A stretch of DNA of 64,000 nt. It comes from Brachypodium distachyon. Taxonomy: Eukaryota; Streptophyta; Magnoliopsida; Poales; Poaceae. The DNA lies in assembly GCF_000005505.3 (NCBI RefSeq), contig NC_016131.3, positions 19,923,501-19,987,500 on the forward strand, written 5' to 3'. A program made the position numbers and the translations under genes. A model generated the notes under the pieces. It was not told the DNA's origin. It saw only the letters and a program-made list of their open reading frames with translations, and did not search any database. Position 1 is the stretch's first letter. Each line of letters opens with the position of its first letter. Of this stretch, positions 1 to 11,198 are shown in pieces.

Positions 1-125
1 AGTCACTCACTATATATCCAGTTGTAATCTACCTGGGCCCTACCCTTTTCTATTCATCATTCTGCATATCTTTCATATGGATTTGTTTCTCCATATGTTG
101 ATATTTATCTTCATTTTTTGGGTAG

Positions 126-3087
126 CTCGTCAAGCTTCTAAAGTCATGTGACTATCGAACTTTGGCAATTGGTGACGGTGGGAATGATGTCAGGATGATA
201 CAACAGGCTCACATTGGTGTAGGAATTAGTGGTAGAGAAGGTCTTCAAGCAGCAAGGGCGGCTGACTATAGCATTGGCAGTAAGCCCTATTCAGATTTAG
301 CCTTTATTTTATCAGTGTTCTAACTATGACTCTGTTCTTGCTTTGTACAATTTTGCGCCTCATCTCGTTCCTGTACAACAAGTTCAATCTACCATGTTAA
401 GTTGCTAGATTGTGCTTTCTACTTCCGATTAAATTTGATCTGTCAGTTGTAACCAAAGGCCATTGTACCTTGGTGTTAATATTGTGTCCACTATATCCAC
501 TTCAAATTCTTAATAAAAATAATACTGAAATGAGCCTGTGTCAATCTAAATTCCTTTTTACTCTCTTTATCGTCTTGTCCATCCCTTCTGTCCCTAAATA
601 CCGACACCCAGCTTTTCCTTGCTGATGCCTCTCCCTTGGCCTAGTCGGTGCCTATACCTCAGGCTTGTGCTTCCCCCTTGGTGGCTCTTCCGCGTGCGTG
701 GGCTGGATGTTTGGTTGTGGAAGGGGAATTTGGGAGCATTCGCTTCCCTGGGTGAAGCTTCAAAACGACAGGTGTTAGAGAACTAGTGGGCGGTACCAAC
801 TATTGTGACACCAAAGATTTGTGGAGGAGTTGGCCGGAAAAGCTTGGCAGTGGGTGAAACTTCAACTGTCTGTCATGCTCAGCAGTGGTGAAAACCGGAG
901 AGAGAAAGCAGCCAAGAAGAAGAGCTGTAGTAGAGTTGAAGGCCTCTGGTGTTCTTGGTTAAGACCTAGCAGTTTGGTTGCCTCACACCGTTTGCTCTGG
1001 TCATGAACGTTGGTGGCAAATCCTATGGATGCATTTGACTGATAGATAAAACACCATCGGAGGAAGAGGAAAACTATTTGAATGGAACAGGGGACCTATT
1101 GGTTTTGTAGCGAGGAGAGGGGGAATTTTGCCTCCTGCCAAGTGAACAGTTACAAAGGCAAAAATGCTCTTAGAGACCACCCAAGGGGACAGGGGTTAAG
1201 TGAATCGAACTCATTGCTGAAGTGCCCGAGGGAACTCCTAACTGTGACTAAGAGTTATGATTGTGTTGGTCCTAGATAATTTACATGTCTGAGGAAACTC
1301 TTAAACTGTTGGTCTGATGATTTGACTATGTAATGGTTGGTATGCTGAAGTGCCATGATCTTTCTGACGGCTCTTTACTTCTGTTTTTCGTTCTTGCAGA
1401 ATTCAGGTTTCTGAAAAGGCTTATTCTTGTCCACGGGCGATACTCATACAACCGTACTGCCTTTCTTTCGCAGTATTCGTTCTACAAGTCATTGTTAATT
1501 TGCTTTATTCAGATACTGTAAGTCGTAAAAAAACAGCATGACACCTTTTTATTTTATTTTCTTGAGCTCCTATGCAATATCCTTCTCATATTCCATTTGT
1601 CGTTAAAGCATACTGGATACTGGTTGCTCGTCTGAACGTTCTCATGTTACACGCATGCAGGTTTTCTTTTGTTTCGGGTATTGCTGGAACAAGTTTGTTC
1701 AACTCAGTCAGTTTGATGGCTTATAATGTCTTCTACACAAGCATTCCTGTTTTAACTACTGTTCTGGACAAGGATTTATCTGAAAGGACAGTGACACAGA
1801 ACCCAGAGATTTTACTTTACTGCCAGGCTGGAAGGTAAATTATTCTAACTTATGTATGTTGTTAAAAGCTGCCACATGTTCTATATGTTTTGTTATTACC
1901 ATCTGTATTAAATAATCTGGAACTTTTTAGAATCAAGTTTGTGTTGCTTACACTAATATGTGCATATTACTCAGGCTTTTGAATCCAAGTACTTTTGCTG
2001 GTTGGTTTGGCCGATCATTGTATCATGTGAGTATATCTTTGTCGCACCATACCATGCTTCTAGTCTGCAAATAATAGTTGCAAAAGTTATGAAATGAGTT
2101 TCATGAAATTCTTGGTTTTTCACGTGTATATATGGTATATGCGTTTTTTATTTTTTGGGGGGCTGAGTACGCAGGTAGGGGCAGAAAACAAATGTAGTAA
2201 TACAGGAAGACCAAGGATTTGAGACTGGGCCCACCGAATTTGGAATGTCTAATGCACAGATTTTGATGTGGCTGATGACAGTGTCTTCTTTTCTTCCTTG
2301 ATTTCAGGCAATTGTTGTTTTCTTAATCACCATTCATGTTTATGCCAATGAAAAAAGTGAGATGGAGGAGTTGTCAATGGTTGCCCTCTCAGGAAGTATT
2401 TGGTTGCAGGCATTTGTTGTGACATTGGAGATGAAGTAAGAAGGCAAAAAAACTCGAATCATAAAGCTTAGAGAGCATCGTAGATTATGCTCATTTTAAT
2501 ATGTGTTTCCTTTTTGCAGTTCTTTCACATTTGTGCAGTTTCTGGGAATATGGGGAAATTTTGCTGCTTTCTACATCATAAATTTCGGTATCAGCAGCAT
2601 ACCATCTGCTGGGATGTACACTATCATGTTCCGTCTTTGCAGACAACCATCCTACTGGATAACGATGCTGGTAAGTTTTAATATCACATGCTTTTGCTTG
2701 GTTGTATGTAAATCCGCACGCGTCCCTCACGACTGTATCATATCAATCTTTCAGCTAATCAGTGGAGTTGGCATGGGTCCTGTATTAGCTCTGAAATATT
2801 TCAGATATACATACAGTCCTAGTGCCATTAACATTCTTCAGAAGGCCGAGCGATCGCGTGGGCCAATGTACACCCTGGTAAATCTTGAATCTCAACTGAG
2901 ATTAGACAACAATGCGACCGATTCGATTTCGAGCATGCCAGTCAAGAAGAGCTCAGTTTATGAGCCCCTACTGTCTGATTCTCCCATGGCATCCAGGAGA
3001 TCTGTAGCATCATCATCATTTGACATCTTTCAGCCAGCACAGTCAAGGGTTCCTGCCTCTTATCCCAGAAATATTAAAGCCAGTTAA
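126..3087 (+). CDS. ALA2: P4-type ATPase phospholipid flippase, ALA2-like (3' part only)
   Basis: This is the C-terminal 369 residues of an aminophospholipid-translocating P4-ATPase; the 5' part lies upstream of the window. Seven exons keep one frame: 126-279, 1400-1517, 1661-1834, 1975-2026, 2308-2435, 2520-2670 and 2755-3087. All introns have GT-AG ends. The first exon carries the P-type hinge motif [19 protein letters not shown] of the phosphorylation domain. Later exons encode the C-terminal hydrophobic segments typical of TM5-TM10 (for example [13 protein letters not shown] and [12 protein letters not shown]), then a serine-rich cytosolic tail. Plant ALA2 flips phosphatidylserine across endomembranes with an ALIS/CDC50 beta subunit; that role is family knowledge. 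Assignment to ALA2 rather than ALA1 or ALA3 rests on remembered similarity of the [19 protein letters not shown] and [11 protein letters not shown] segments. The family is nearly certain and the subgroup likely. Confidence 0.93.
280..1399 (+). other. Long intron of the ALA2-like gene
   Basis: This 1.12 kb intron is far longer than the other introns of the visible part of the gene (81-281 bases). It starts GTAAGC and ends TTGCAG. The short open frames inside it share no codon bias and do not join the exons. Its middle (about 640-1300) has a higher GC content than typical grass intron sequence, so it may hold an old insertion. I found no terminal repeats. Confidence 0.6.
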
Positions 3088-4591
3088 CTTGATTTGGTAT
3101 TCTTGTAGCTCAGATTATACCACCAACAGGACTGTTAGAATGAAAAGCAGTATCCCTCAACAAAGAAAAACAGAATGATAAACAACAGGAGGCGCTTGAA
3201 TTAGATTTGGATGTATAGCGCTGCAAAGTAGTTTTTAATACTCTGGGATAGAAATGTGAAAGCGACAAAAGCTACTTGGGTTTCACTAAACATACATCTT
3301 CTTACAAAGAAGAATATTAATAACCTGGAAAAAAATCTGTAGTTGTATGGAAGAGAAAAATCTGTACTTGTGCATCTAGAAAAATATATGAAGAGAACAT
3401 ATTCGTGCAATAGGTTATAGAACGTACACATGCAAAACTTAGTTTTGTACATCTTTTGTAGATATATGCATTGTACAAGTCACTAAGACAACATCGTACA
3501 TCTTTTTGTACGCAAAATTGTTTTCGTATCGTACATTTATGATCATATTTTTTGCATGAAATTTTTGCAGGTACACTTATGATGTTTCTTAGTGCTTGTA
3601 CCTACGCATAGAAAACAGAAAACCCACCTCTATGACTGTAATATCAAGGTTTGCACAGTGTGAACAACAGGTTTGCATCGTCTCGGATCACCATGCTACG
3701 TACGTTGACACCTTTGCTGTCCTATTATTAGGGGCAGTAGATTTTTCTCACGAAGCATGACTGGCCAACTGGGGGGCAGAACGTACCGTGCCCCTGCCTC
3801 CCTCGCAGTCAAAACTCTCCTCTCGTCAGCTATAGTAACTGGTCAGTCGTCCCTATCCCTAAATTTACATAGACCATCTCCCCTTCCCGCCGTCCCTGTC
3901 AACTACGATACAAAGCTAGTAAGCAACCGATCGGCAAAAGACAACCGGTCTTGTTGTACACAATTGCTGTTGGAATGCTTCTACATGCATGGACGGACGG
4001 ACGTATGCAGCGTGGCCGATACGTGACACAACCCAGCAAGGGTAAGCCTGGCGACCAGAACCGATGAGGGTAAGCCCAGCAAGGGTTGGATTACGTGACA
4101 CGATTGCTGCACCAGCTAATACATTTTGTGTTGGTAGATCGACCTATGGATTAATATGACCTTGTCTGCGTACGGAGTACACGGCAATCAATACGAGTGA
4201 TGTAGATCACCGATAATTTTGGAGGCCATCATCGCGTAAGTACATGTTATGTTGCCAGCCTGGGCCACATACTTTATTGTTCCTCAATCCTCGTCCATGT
4301 TCTCTTTAATTTCGTTTTTGAGGGTACTATGAATCGAGGCAGATATTTCGGAGGAAGGATACAAATGATGTAATTTAAGACCATGCTTCCGATCTGTCAC
4401 CCGGAACAGCATAGCAATAAATGCCTTCTGTTCGATCGTGGCGTGATTCACGCTCTCAGCCTACATCGACATACATGCTCATGTCATGGGTTATCCATCC
4501 CGTTCCGTGTATCTGTACAACGGAATGGGCCCCTCCCAATGTCCCATCGATCGGTGGGTTCCTTCACCGTGTTGTGCCAATTTTGTATATA
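3088..4591. other. 3' UTR of ALA2-like gene and intergenic DNA
   Basis: The stretch begins with the 3' UTR of the flippase gene and continues as unremarkable AT-rich DNA, including T-rich runs near 3480-3560. The open frames at 3757-4026 and 4383-4680 are short, overlap one another in several frames and have no splice or promoter context. I see no gene. Confidence 0.5.
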
Positions 4592-4715
4592 CTCCCTCCC
4601 TCCAACAAAAGATGTCTCAAATTTGTCAAAATTTGAATGTATCTAGACATGGCTTAGTGTATAGATGTATTCAAATTTAGTTAAAGTTGAGACATCTTTT
4701 GTTGGACGGAGGAAG
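4592..4715. mobile_element. Stowaway-type MITE
   Basis: This 124 bp element begins CTCCCTCC and ends GGACGGAGGAAG, and is flanked by TA dinucleotides. The inner arms CAACAAAAGATGTCTCAA and TTGAGACATCTTTTGTTG are complementary. The ends, the size and the TA target duplication are those of Stowaway (Tc1/mariner-derived) MITEs of grasses. It has no coding capacity. A relative with the same subterminal sequence lies at 24188-24309. Confidence 0.9.
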
Positions 4716-5692
4716 TATATACTCTTACCATAAGAGGTCCAAGGACCTCCATGCAAAATTACAAGCAGAACATAGTTCAAGCAACATGGTCCCTAAACTG
4801 CTTGCCATGCCTCCAGCTAGGAGCTTCAACCTCCAGCAGTCCAGCTAGAGCCGTCTAGAAGCCATAGCCGGACGCCGCTAGAATCTGGGGTTGAGCTCAA
4901 GGGAAAATCCACAAGGGCAGCGAGAAACAAGTACCTAAAACTAGACATGTACACGCACATACATTCCCCTTCAACTCCTAACGGTAGAGGTGGTGGAGAG
5001 GGGAGGGAGGCGACGCTAACAACTTGGGGCCAAACAGGGAGCTCCTAGAGCTAACGGAGCGAACAAGACGAGGAGGAAGGGCAAGAGAGCATTTTCGGTT
5101 GGGTCACGATATGGCCGACACAAAACGCTCTCATTTGAACTTTGCAAGACCATTTTGGAGACGACATATGACAATCATCAAAATTTCAGCATTACTTCTA
5201 TAAAACTGCGGCAAAGAGAAAGCATGGAAAAATAATGTTTGACCTTAGTTTCAGTTGGAAAACACAAATTCTTTAGAATTCGTTCATACCTAGAATTGGA
5301 CGGATGAAGAATGAGACGAAGATTGCAAGTGACATACTCCCTTCTTTTCTCGTTACATGTTGTATTAGGTTTCACTACAATAAGACTTTGATCAAGATTT
5401 TTTTTTATTAATGTGTGATTTTTATGACATGAAATTTGTATTACTAGATTCGTCGTCAAAAGTACTTACTGATAATCATGGTTTAATATCATATAACTTA
5501 TATACGAGATAAGTCTACTTTGGTTTCTTAACTGTTGCAAAAGTATGAAATTCACCATGAAGTCAATACTGGGTAATTTTGGTAACTGATAGATGTATGG
5601 TTGACTTCTTTACCACATCGGTGCATGATGTGGCGATTTTTCATGAGATTGAGCTGGTGGGGTCCATGAAAAATAGCCACATTATGCGACTC
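4716..5692. other. Intergenic DNA
   Basis: No gene is supported here. A stretch from about 5334 (CTCCCTTCTTTTCTCGTTAC onward) resembles one end of another Stowaway family, but no matching second end was found. The remainder is AT-rich and unassigned. Confidence 0.4.
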
Positions 5693-6025
5693 CCAGATAC
5701 ATCATGGTATGGAATTCTTTGGACTACAAGATCCAACCAAATAGTAGAGCAGGGTCTCATAAATAATGTTCAACAAATTGGGATTCATTTAGCAACCGAT
5801 TTTTATCTTCCGTTTGAACTCATTTCCATAATTCTTCTAGTTTCTTTAATAGGTGCTATTACTATGGCTCGGCAATAAAAAAACTTAGAAAGAGTAAAAA
5901 TTATAAGAATTACAAATCTAAAAAAAATAACTAAAGAATCACAATTTTGATTTAGTAAAATCCATCTACTGCCAACAAATACCTTCTTTTCTCTTTTGAA
6001 GTGGCAAAGAAGTCTCAAGCCAACA
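5693..6025 (+). pseudogene. ndhG: Nuclear-integrated plastid DNA: 3' end of ndhG plus ndhG-ndhI spacer
   Basis: From 5693 the reading frame [18 protein letters not shown] through the terminal GAITMARQ and stop (5876-5878) is the C-terminal third of plastid NDH subunit 6. It matches the grass protein, as I remember it, without frameshift or stop. The start of the open frame (ATG at 5590 or earlier) is unrelated nuclear DNA, so the frame is a chance fusion and not a functional gene. The AT-rich stretch after the stop, with CAACAAATACCTTCTTTTCT, looks like the plastid ndhG-ndhI spacer. The homology appears to fade near 6025, before any ndhI start. This is a short NUPT. The intact frame suggests a fairly recent transfer. 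The right border is approximate. Confidence 0.88.
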
Positions 6026-6294
6026 TTCCATCTATCCCAGATCAGATCGAATCCAGGTTTGACGACCATAAACTGACATGTAGACCCAATTTATCCAGTA
6101 TTGTTGAGGGACGAAATTCACACACCCAAAAAAAAGTTGAGGCACAAAGTTTGTGGTTTCACAGACTAGTTGAGAGATGAAACATACAGTACTTATCTCA
6201 CTATATATTTGGTAAAGTAATTCTTTGACAAAGAGTGGGTCCATTGCCATCCCTATACAAGGATTCACCAAACATGTGTGTCCGGAAATAATCA

Positions 6295-6407
6295 CTCCCC
6301 CCGTCTCACATTAAGTGACTTAAATTTGTCCAAATATGAATGTATTTATGTTCAAAAAGCGTCTATATACATGTAATATTTCGTCACTTAATATTGGACG
6401 GAAGGAG
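6295..6407. mobile_element. Stowaway-type MITE
   Basis: The ends CTCCCCCCGTCTCACATTAA and TTAATATTGGACGGAAGGAG form imperfect terminal inverted repeats, with TA following on the right. The interior contains the conserved AAGTGACTTAAATTTGTCC and ACATGTAATATTTCG stretches. These recur in the elements at 11737 and 23833, so the three belong to one family. Confidence 0.85.
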
Positions 6408-7871
6408 TAATATTTATATGGTATGAACTAGAATTCACATACATAAATTAAAATTTCTACTAACCTTAACTGGTAAAGTTACTCAAAGGACATTTCCCAA
6501 AGAAAAAGCCCTCGAGGAAAATGTTTGAAAAACCTTGGATTCATAGGACATATCATTTCAGTTGACAACTGCACGTCCGAGACGGACTAATAACCAGCCC
6601 GGTCGGACGTAAGACAGCACGTACCGGTGCGTTAATTTGCTCCGGACCTTTTGTGAATTGGTGATCGATGGCGTCACTTTAGCAGAGATTGTAGGACTAG
6701 GTGGCAGCTCAGGCTCTCGATCAGCCAGTCGCTCGCTCCGGCCGTACGTCCTGCGGCACGGAGCGCGCGCGCCCAACTAACCAACCGCTTGATTGACCAG
6801 TTTGTGCATTCACTAACTAACAACCAATCGATTGACGAAATACGAACCAGCTCGCTGGATCGGTGGCTTAGCAAGGAAGGAAAGCTTTCACGCTCGGTTA
6901 GGGAAGAAGGCATTGATGTCGTGACAGCGCAGTCACCTGGCTAGTAGCTAGCTGCTGCCTATCCATCACCTAACTTAGTCCGAACCAAATCCAACTAAAC
7001 CTCCTCCTCAGGCAGGCAATCCACGATTGTTTTGTCCAATAGACCGTACTCACGTCCTTGTCTCAGCACCCCGACCCCTTACTTTCCCCTCTCCAAAGTC
7101 CAAACCCAATTTAATCCCGCCGTAGTCGATCGGCAGGGGAACATACAGGAGTATGCACCATGCATACATACATCCGTCCTCTCCGGCCGACACTTGGATA
7201 CCAGGACTCCGGGAGAATATGCCTCATTTCTGTTGAAGCATTCGATCTTTCTAGATGATCTGAAGACCCATCACATGTAAAGCCAACACACACATCTCCC
7301 ATGCAAAAGGAGAAAAAAAGAGAAGCTAACAAACACATCTCAACGGCAACTAACCTCGTGCGTGGGAGCTCGATATCGCACATCACACGGTGAAACTGAA
7401 GCTACGGAAAGTAATTCTCGTAAAGAAAGTGAAGCCATATGCACTCTACTCTACAGTATGATATATCCACCTGGCACACGTCGGCCGGCCGTAGTCCGGA
7501 TACGCGGAAAGCTGGCGCCATACCGCGGCCCGGACCACGCCGTGCTTCTGTCTGCCCCGGCCGTATATCAGCCCGTACAGTATGTCGCTGTAACCTCCAA
7601 AGACAACTTAGTCAAGAAGCATAAGCGGCAGCAGGGGGGCCATTATGGCCACCCGTACCCGGCACCCGCTACCTCCCCACTGCAGAGCGCCAAGCCATGA
7701 ATGCGATCCTCAAGCGCCCTCGTCTTAAATCCTTCCTACCCCCGCCCAGGCCCTTCCCCCGTGACTCCGTCAACCGCACCGCCGCACATTGCTTGTTGGC
7801 TCTCCAGTTCTCCACCACCATTGCTGACTGACCACAACAACCACCCTCTCCACGGCGCGCCAGTCCGCCAG
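6408..7871. other. Intergenic DNA and upstream region of the small CxxC gene
   Basis: No convincing coding region is present. The open frames at 6558-6913 and 7032-7700 overlap on both strands in a GC-richer region and look like chance frames. The last few hundred bases before 7872 are presumably promoter of the gene starting at 7987. Confidence 0.4.
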
Positions 7872-7879
7872 TATATAAA
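7872..7879 (+). promoter_or_regulatory. TATA box of the small CxxC protein gene
   Basis: The sequence is TATATAAA, 108 bases upstream of the ATG at 7987. This position is consistent with a transcription start near 7905 and a leader of about 80 bases. Confidence 0.7.
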
Positions 7880-7986
7880 CACCCGCGCTAGCTGACGCTG
7901 TGCCCAGAGAAATTAACAGGCGGCGGGGCTCATATATATCATCTGTGTTGATTACTTGATTGGGCGAGGAGAAAGGAGGATCGAGG

Positions 7987-8214
7987 ATGGTGTCGATGTG
8001 CTTTTTGGTGGAGCAGCGGCGGAAGGTGCGGAGCAGCAAGCCGGCGGCGGGGATCTGCTCGCGGTGCGGCGGGTGCGCGAGCGTGGCGGACATGGAGACG
8101 GCCACACGCCTCTGCTACCTGCTCACCGTGCACCGGGTCACCTGGCGCGCCATCATCTGCACCTTCTGCGGGGCCATGCTCAAGTCGTACCGACACTACC
8201 GCCTCCACTACTAG
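7987..8214 (+). CDS. Small plant-specific protein with paired CxxC motifs (possible zinc ribbon)
   Basis: This single-exon gene encodes 75 residues beginning MVSMCFLVEQRRKVRSSKP and ending YRHYRLHY. The ATG at 7987 was chosen because the 5' extension of the frame begins inside the leader and the sequence after 7987 is the part that looks conserved. Two CxxC pairs, CSRCGG and CTFCG, about 40 residues apart, with basic stretches at both ends, suggest a small zinc-binding fold. There is no signal peptide and no clear membrane segment. I recall similar short plant proteins of unknown function with the same QRRKVR...CSRCGG...CTFCGA layout, but I know of no assigned role. A TATA box lies 108 bases upstream. 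A 20-base C run follows directly after the stop. That this is a real gene is likely; its function is unknown. Confidence 0.78.
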   Translation: MVSMCFLVEQRRKVRSSKPAAGICSRCGGCASVADMETATRLCYLLTVHRVTWRAIICTFCGAMLKSYRHYRLHY

Positions 8215-8217
8215 CCG

Positions 8218-8237
8218 CCCCCCCCCCCCCCCCCCCC
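8218..8237. repeat. Homopolymer C tract
   Basis: Twenty consecutive C residues begin three bases after the stop codon of the small CxxC protein gene, in its presumed 3' UTR. The exact length is likely to vary between individuals and to be unreliable in assemblies. Confidence 0.9.
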
Positions 8238-9325
8238 AACAATCTGCGCGCAGGGCGCCGGCCGGCCACCGCGCCCATGTACGTGGTCTGCGCGTCTCGT
8301 TTCTCTGACGTGCGTACGGTACGGCGGAGTACTACGCGCTTGCTTGCTAGTTTTCGTTTGATTAATTAGTTGGTTTTCCTGCTCTATCTTGGAGATGGAT
8401 TTCATTGCACTGGCATCTCCTTGTTATGCACATACAGTAATATGGAAGACGAGAAGTCTTGATTAATTTTTACTTACATAATTAAGCTTCCAGCTGCAAA
8501 TGTTCCGTATGCATGCATATATTGCCCTTGCGCCCTTTCATCTCTTTTCTTTTCACTACGATTCATACAGAAGGAGCATATGGATCATTGAAATACACAA
8601 TTAATTAATTGGTAGCTTTCTCTTCGAATTGCATGACTGCTATCATACATTTCCACTCCGCAGCATATAAAGTGTGATTGGTTCCTCACACCTTTCAGAA
8701 AACCTGTTGTCCACTGTACTGAGATACTGCTACTATTTCCGAAATAAATAAGGACAGTGTAGGGCATATTTGTTTGTGAATTGGTGATGTGCTGTTATTC
8801 CTTTTTTTCCCTTCCCGACTTACTTCATCCGGAGGGGAAAGCAAAAGAATTTGGAGATGGAAACCCGTGACAGCCGACCACCAACAAATGAGCATTAACT
8901 GCATGTGCATGTCATATGTGACAACGTACGGCACATGGACGTTGACAGGCCTAATTAACCAAACAACTCTGCGCCAGCTGGTCTCTGTGTAAGAACATTA
9001 ACTACCGCGATTCCCCAGAGCGCAGCTGAGGTCGCTGAAGCTGTCGAAACGCCATTCTTTATTACGGTGCTGGTAATTAATGAAGCCAGTGTACCTACGT
9101 GCACGGTGCAAGAAAACGCAACCATGTGTTCATTCATGATCGCAAAGCCGCGATTCTAAAACATCGTTAGAAATACGGAGTAGAAAGCAAGAAAAAAAAT
9201 AGCGCGATATTTCGCCGGTTTAGCGTTGCTACATCGAGTTTGAAGAGCCTGCCATCGGAGGTGGCCAACGTACGATGGAACTAGTAGCGTGGAGTTACCT
9301 AGACTAAAAATTAGGCGGCATGATC
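8238..9325. other. Intergenic DNA
   Basis: The first 200-300 bases are probably 3' UTR of the small CxxC gene. I see no gene, promoter or repeat structure in the rest. Confidence 0.4.
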
Positions 9326-10403
9326 GGGCCTGTTTGGATCCCTACCAAAACTGGCCTTACCAATAAATTGGCGTGCCCTTGATTTTTGGTCACCGTTTGG
9401 TTCGCTACCTATTTTGGCTCGCCCTCCCCACCTCAGGCGCGCCCCTTTCTATTTCTCGCCAACGCGCGGGCGCGGCGACGGCGAGGAAATCGTCCGCCAA
9501 AAACTTGGCGACCAAATCGCGCGCAATTTTCTCGTCGAGGTATAAGAGCTGAGCGTCAATCTCCACAGACCATTTTCCATCAGCCGCACACCACGAGGAG
9601 CAGAAGACGAAGCGGCTTAAGATCTGTAGCCGTCACCGGCCGGCAGAGTGAATGAGTGCTGCTCCGGCGGCCGTCAAGCCCGACCTCGACCTGTCTTCCT
9701 CCTCCCTCCAACGATTGGAGCCTAACCCCAAGGTCAGAGCTCACGATTCCCCTCAGACTTATCTTGATCCCCTTTTTCTATTGTGTAATTTGCTTGATGC
9801 CGGCTCGTTTAGGCAGGGATCTACTTAAATGTCCCTTCTATTTGCTAGATCCGAAACATTTAGCACGAAAACATTAACCTTGAGGAAACTGCATCAACCG
9901 ATATTATTAGATTTTTAAGTTGCTCAACCATTAAGTAGTTTTATGCCACATTTAATAAGAAATTACCTCCCAGCTAGCATGCATCTGCAGTCATCTATTT
10001 TAATTAATAACTGACGGACATTATGCAAGCTCGGTTTCAGGATGCTGGTGGCAATGGTGGATCTGCATATGCTCTTAAATTGCTGCAAGTTTAGCCAGGC
10101 TATCTTTTGTTTATATCACTAGAAGCACTTTAGGACTAGTGGTATTCTGGATACCATATCATGTATATTTTGTCTGTATTGATCAGACTGGGGAGTATGA
10201 CAGGTTATGATATACTGATCAGATTTTGTCTATATTGATCAAACATTTGGCAAGTCATTTGGCTTGAAACCAAGTGGAAGCCAAATATTTTTCCAAAATT
10301 TTGGCATGCACTGTGGCTGCAAACCAAACAACCACATCTTGCCGGTAATTTGGTCATGCCAATATTGTGGTAGGGCTAAATGGGACTCAATCCAAACAGG
10401 CCC
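9326..10403. mobile_element. Non-autonomous terminal-inverted-repeat element with exon-like cargo (PIF/Harbinger or hAT like)
   Basis: The element begins GGGCCTGTTTGGATCC and ends GATT-type TCCAAACAGGCCC, giving a perfect terminal inverted repeat of at least 14 bp. Subterminal sequences also correspond: GCCCTACCA, TTGGC and GGTTTG blocks occur at both ends in inverted order. A clear target duplication was not found, so the superfamily is uncertain. The interior has GC-rich sequence with an ATG frame at 9653 reading MSAAPAAVKPDLDLSSSS... and followed by a GT after AACCCCAAG. A second exon-like block follows an AG at about 10040 (DAGGNGGSAYALKLLQ). This looks like two exons and an intron of a captured host gene, or the relic of an element-encoded gene. 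No transposase is visible. Confidence 0.72.
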
Positions 10404-11147
10404 GATGTGCCCAGGCTTGGACCCTCGCTCTGGAGGTAAAGGCCTACTTCATGCTTTGATTGTATTGATCTCACGACGACTAGTGATTACAAGTCAGGTC
10501 CCGCGAAGAGCTCTACAGGCACAAAATGATGCAAATACTAATGCTTAAACACAGAACGTACTTCAAAAAAATCGATCCAGGGAGAGGGATCAGAAATTAC
10601 TGCTTCCGCTACACTTTCTCTTTGCTCGCGCCATGCCACCTGGTACAAATGAACCACCGGCTGGGATGATGGAAGTTGCTGCGTGAAACCAAGCGACTTA
10701 AACAAATTCGAAAAAAGAAGCATCAAGGCGCTCAGTTTTTTTTTTAGCGAAATCAAGGCGCTCAGGTGGTGACAACTGACAACTGACAACGAAAAAGGAA
10801 GAGGAAAAGAAAAACAGGCCAGAAAAGAGAAAACGGGCCAGAGCCCAAACCCGAAAAATTACACAGCTCGGCCCATTAAGGAAGGAGCATAACCCACGCA
10901 ACAAAAAAAATGATTAAGAGCAAAGACAACATGATTCGTGCAAAAACAAAATATCGGCGGACAAAAAACTGACCGAGAGCTAATTAAAAATATGCTAGCT
11001 GAAATTCAGCAAACGTGTTTTTCTATTACTCATCATCATGTTTGTTTCGGGATCTTTTATCTTTAAGCTGAATCTTTTGGTTCGTTAATCAATATCTACA
11101 GCGAATCAGTTTAAATGGAGTATTATTTTGTATTTCCGATAGAACCG
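10404..11147. other. Intergenic DNA
   Basis: No gene is supported. A short direct repeat (CAAGGCGCTCAG twice, about 10724 and 10753) flanks a T run. The rest is AT-rich upstream sequence of the B3-like gene. Confidence 0.4.
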
Positions 11148-11157
11148 TATATATAAA
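11148..11157 (+). promoter_or_regulatory. TATA box of the B3-like gene
   Basis: The sequence TATATATAAA lies 51 bases before the first ATG-frame position (11199) and 87 before the ATG at 11235. A start site about 30 bases downstream would leave a very short leader for 11199, which favours 11235 as an alternative start. Confidence 0.6.
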
Positions 11158-11198
11158 CTTGCCCTGCCGCCAGCCCTAGGTCACATACTCAAGCCGGC

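Noticed and set aside
5334..5470. Possible Stowaway MITE end (CTCCCTTCTTTTCTCGTTAC)
   Set aside because: No second terminal repeat or TA-flanked border was found.
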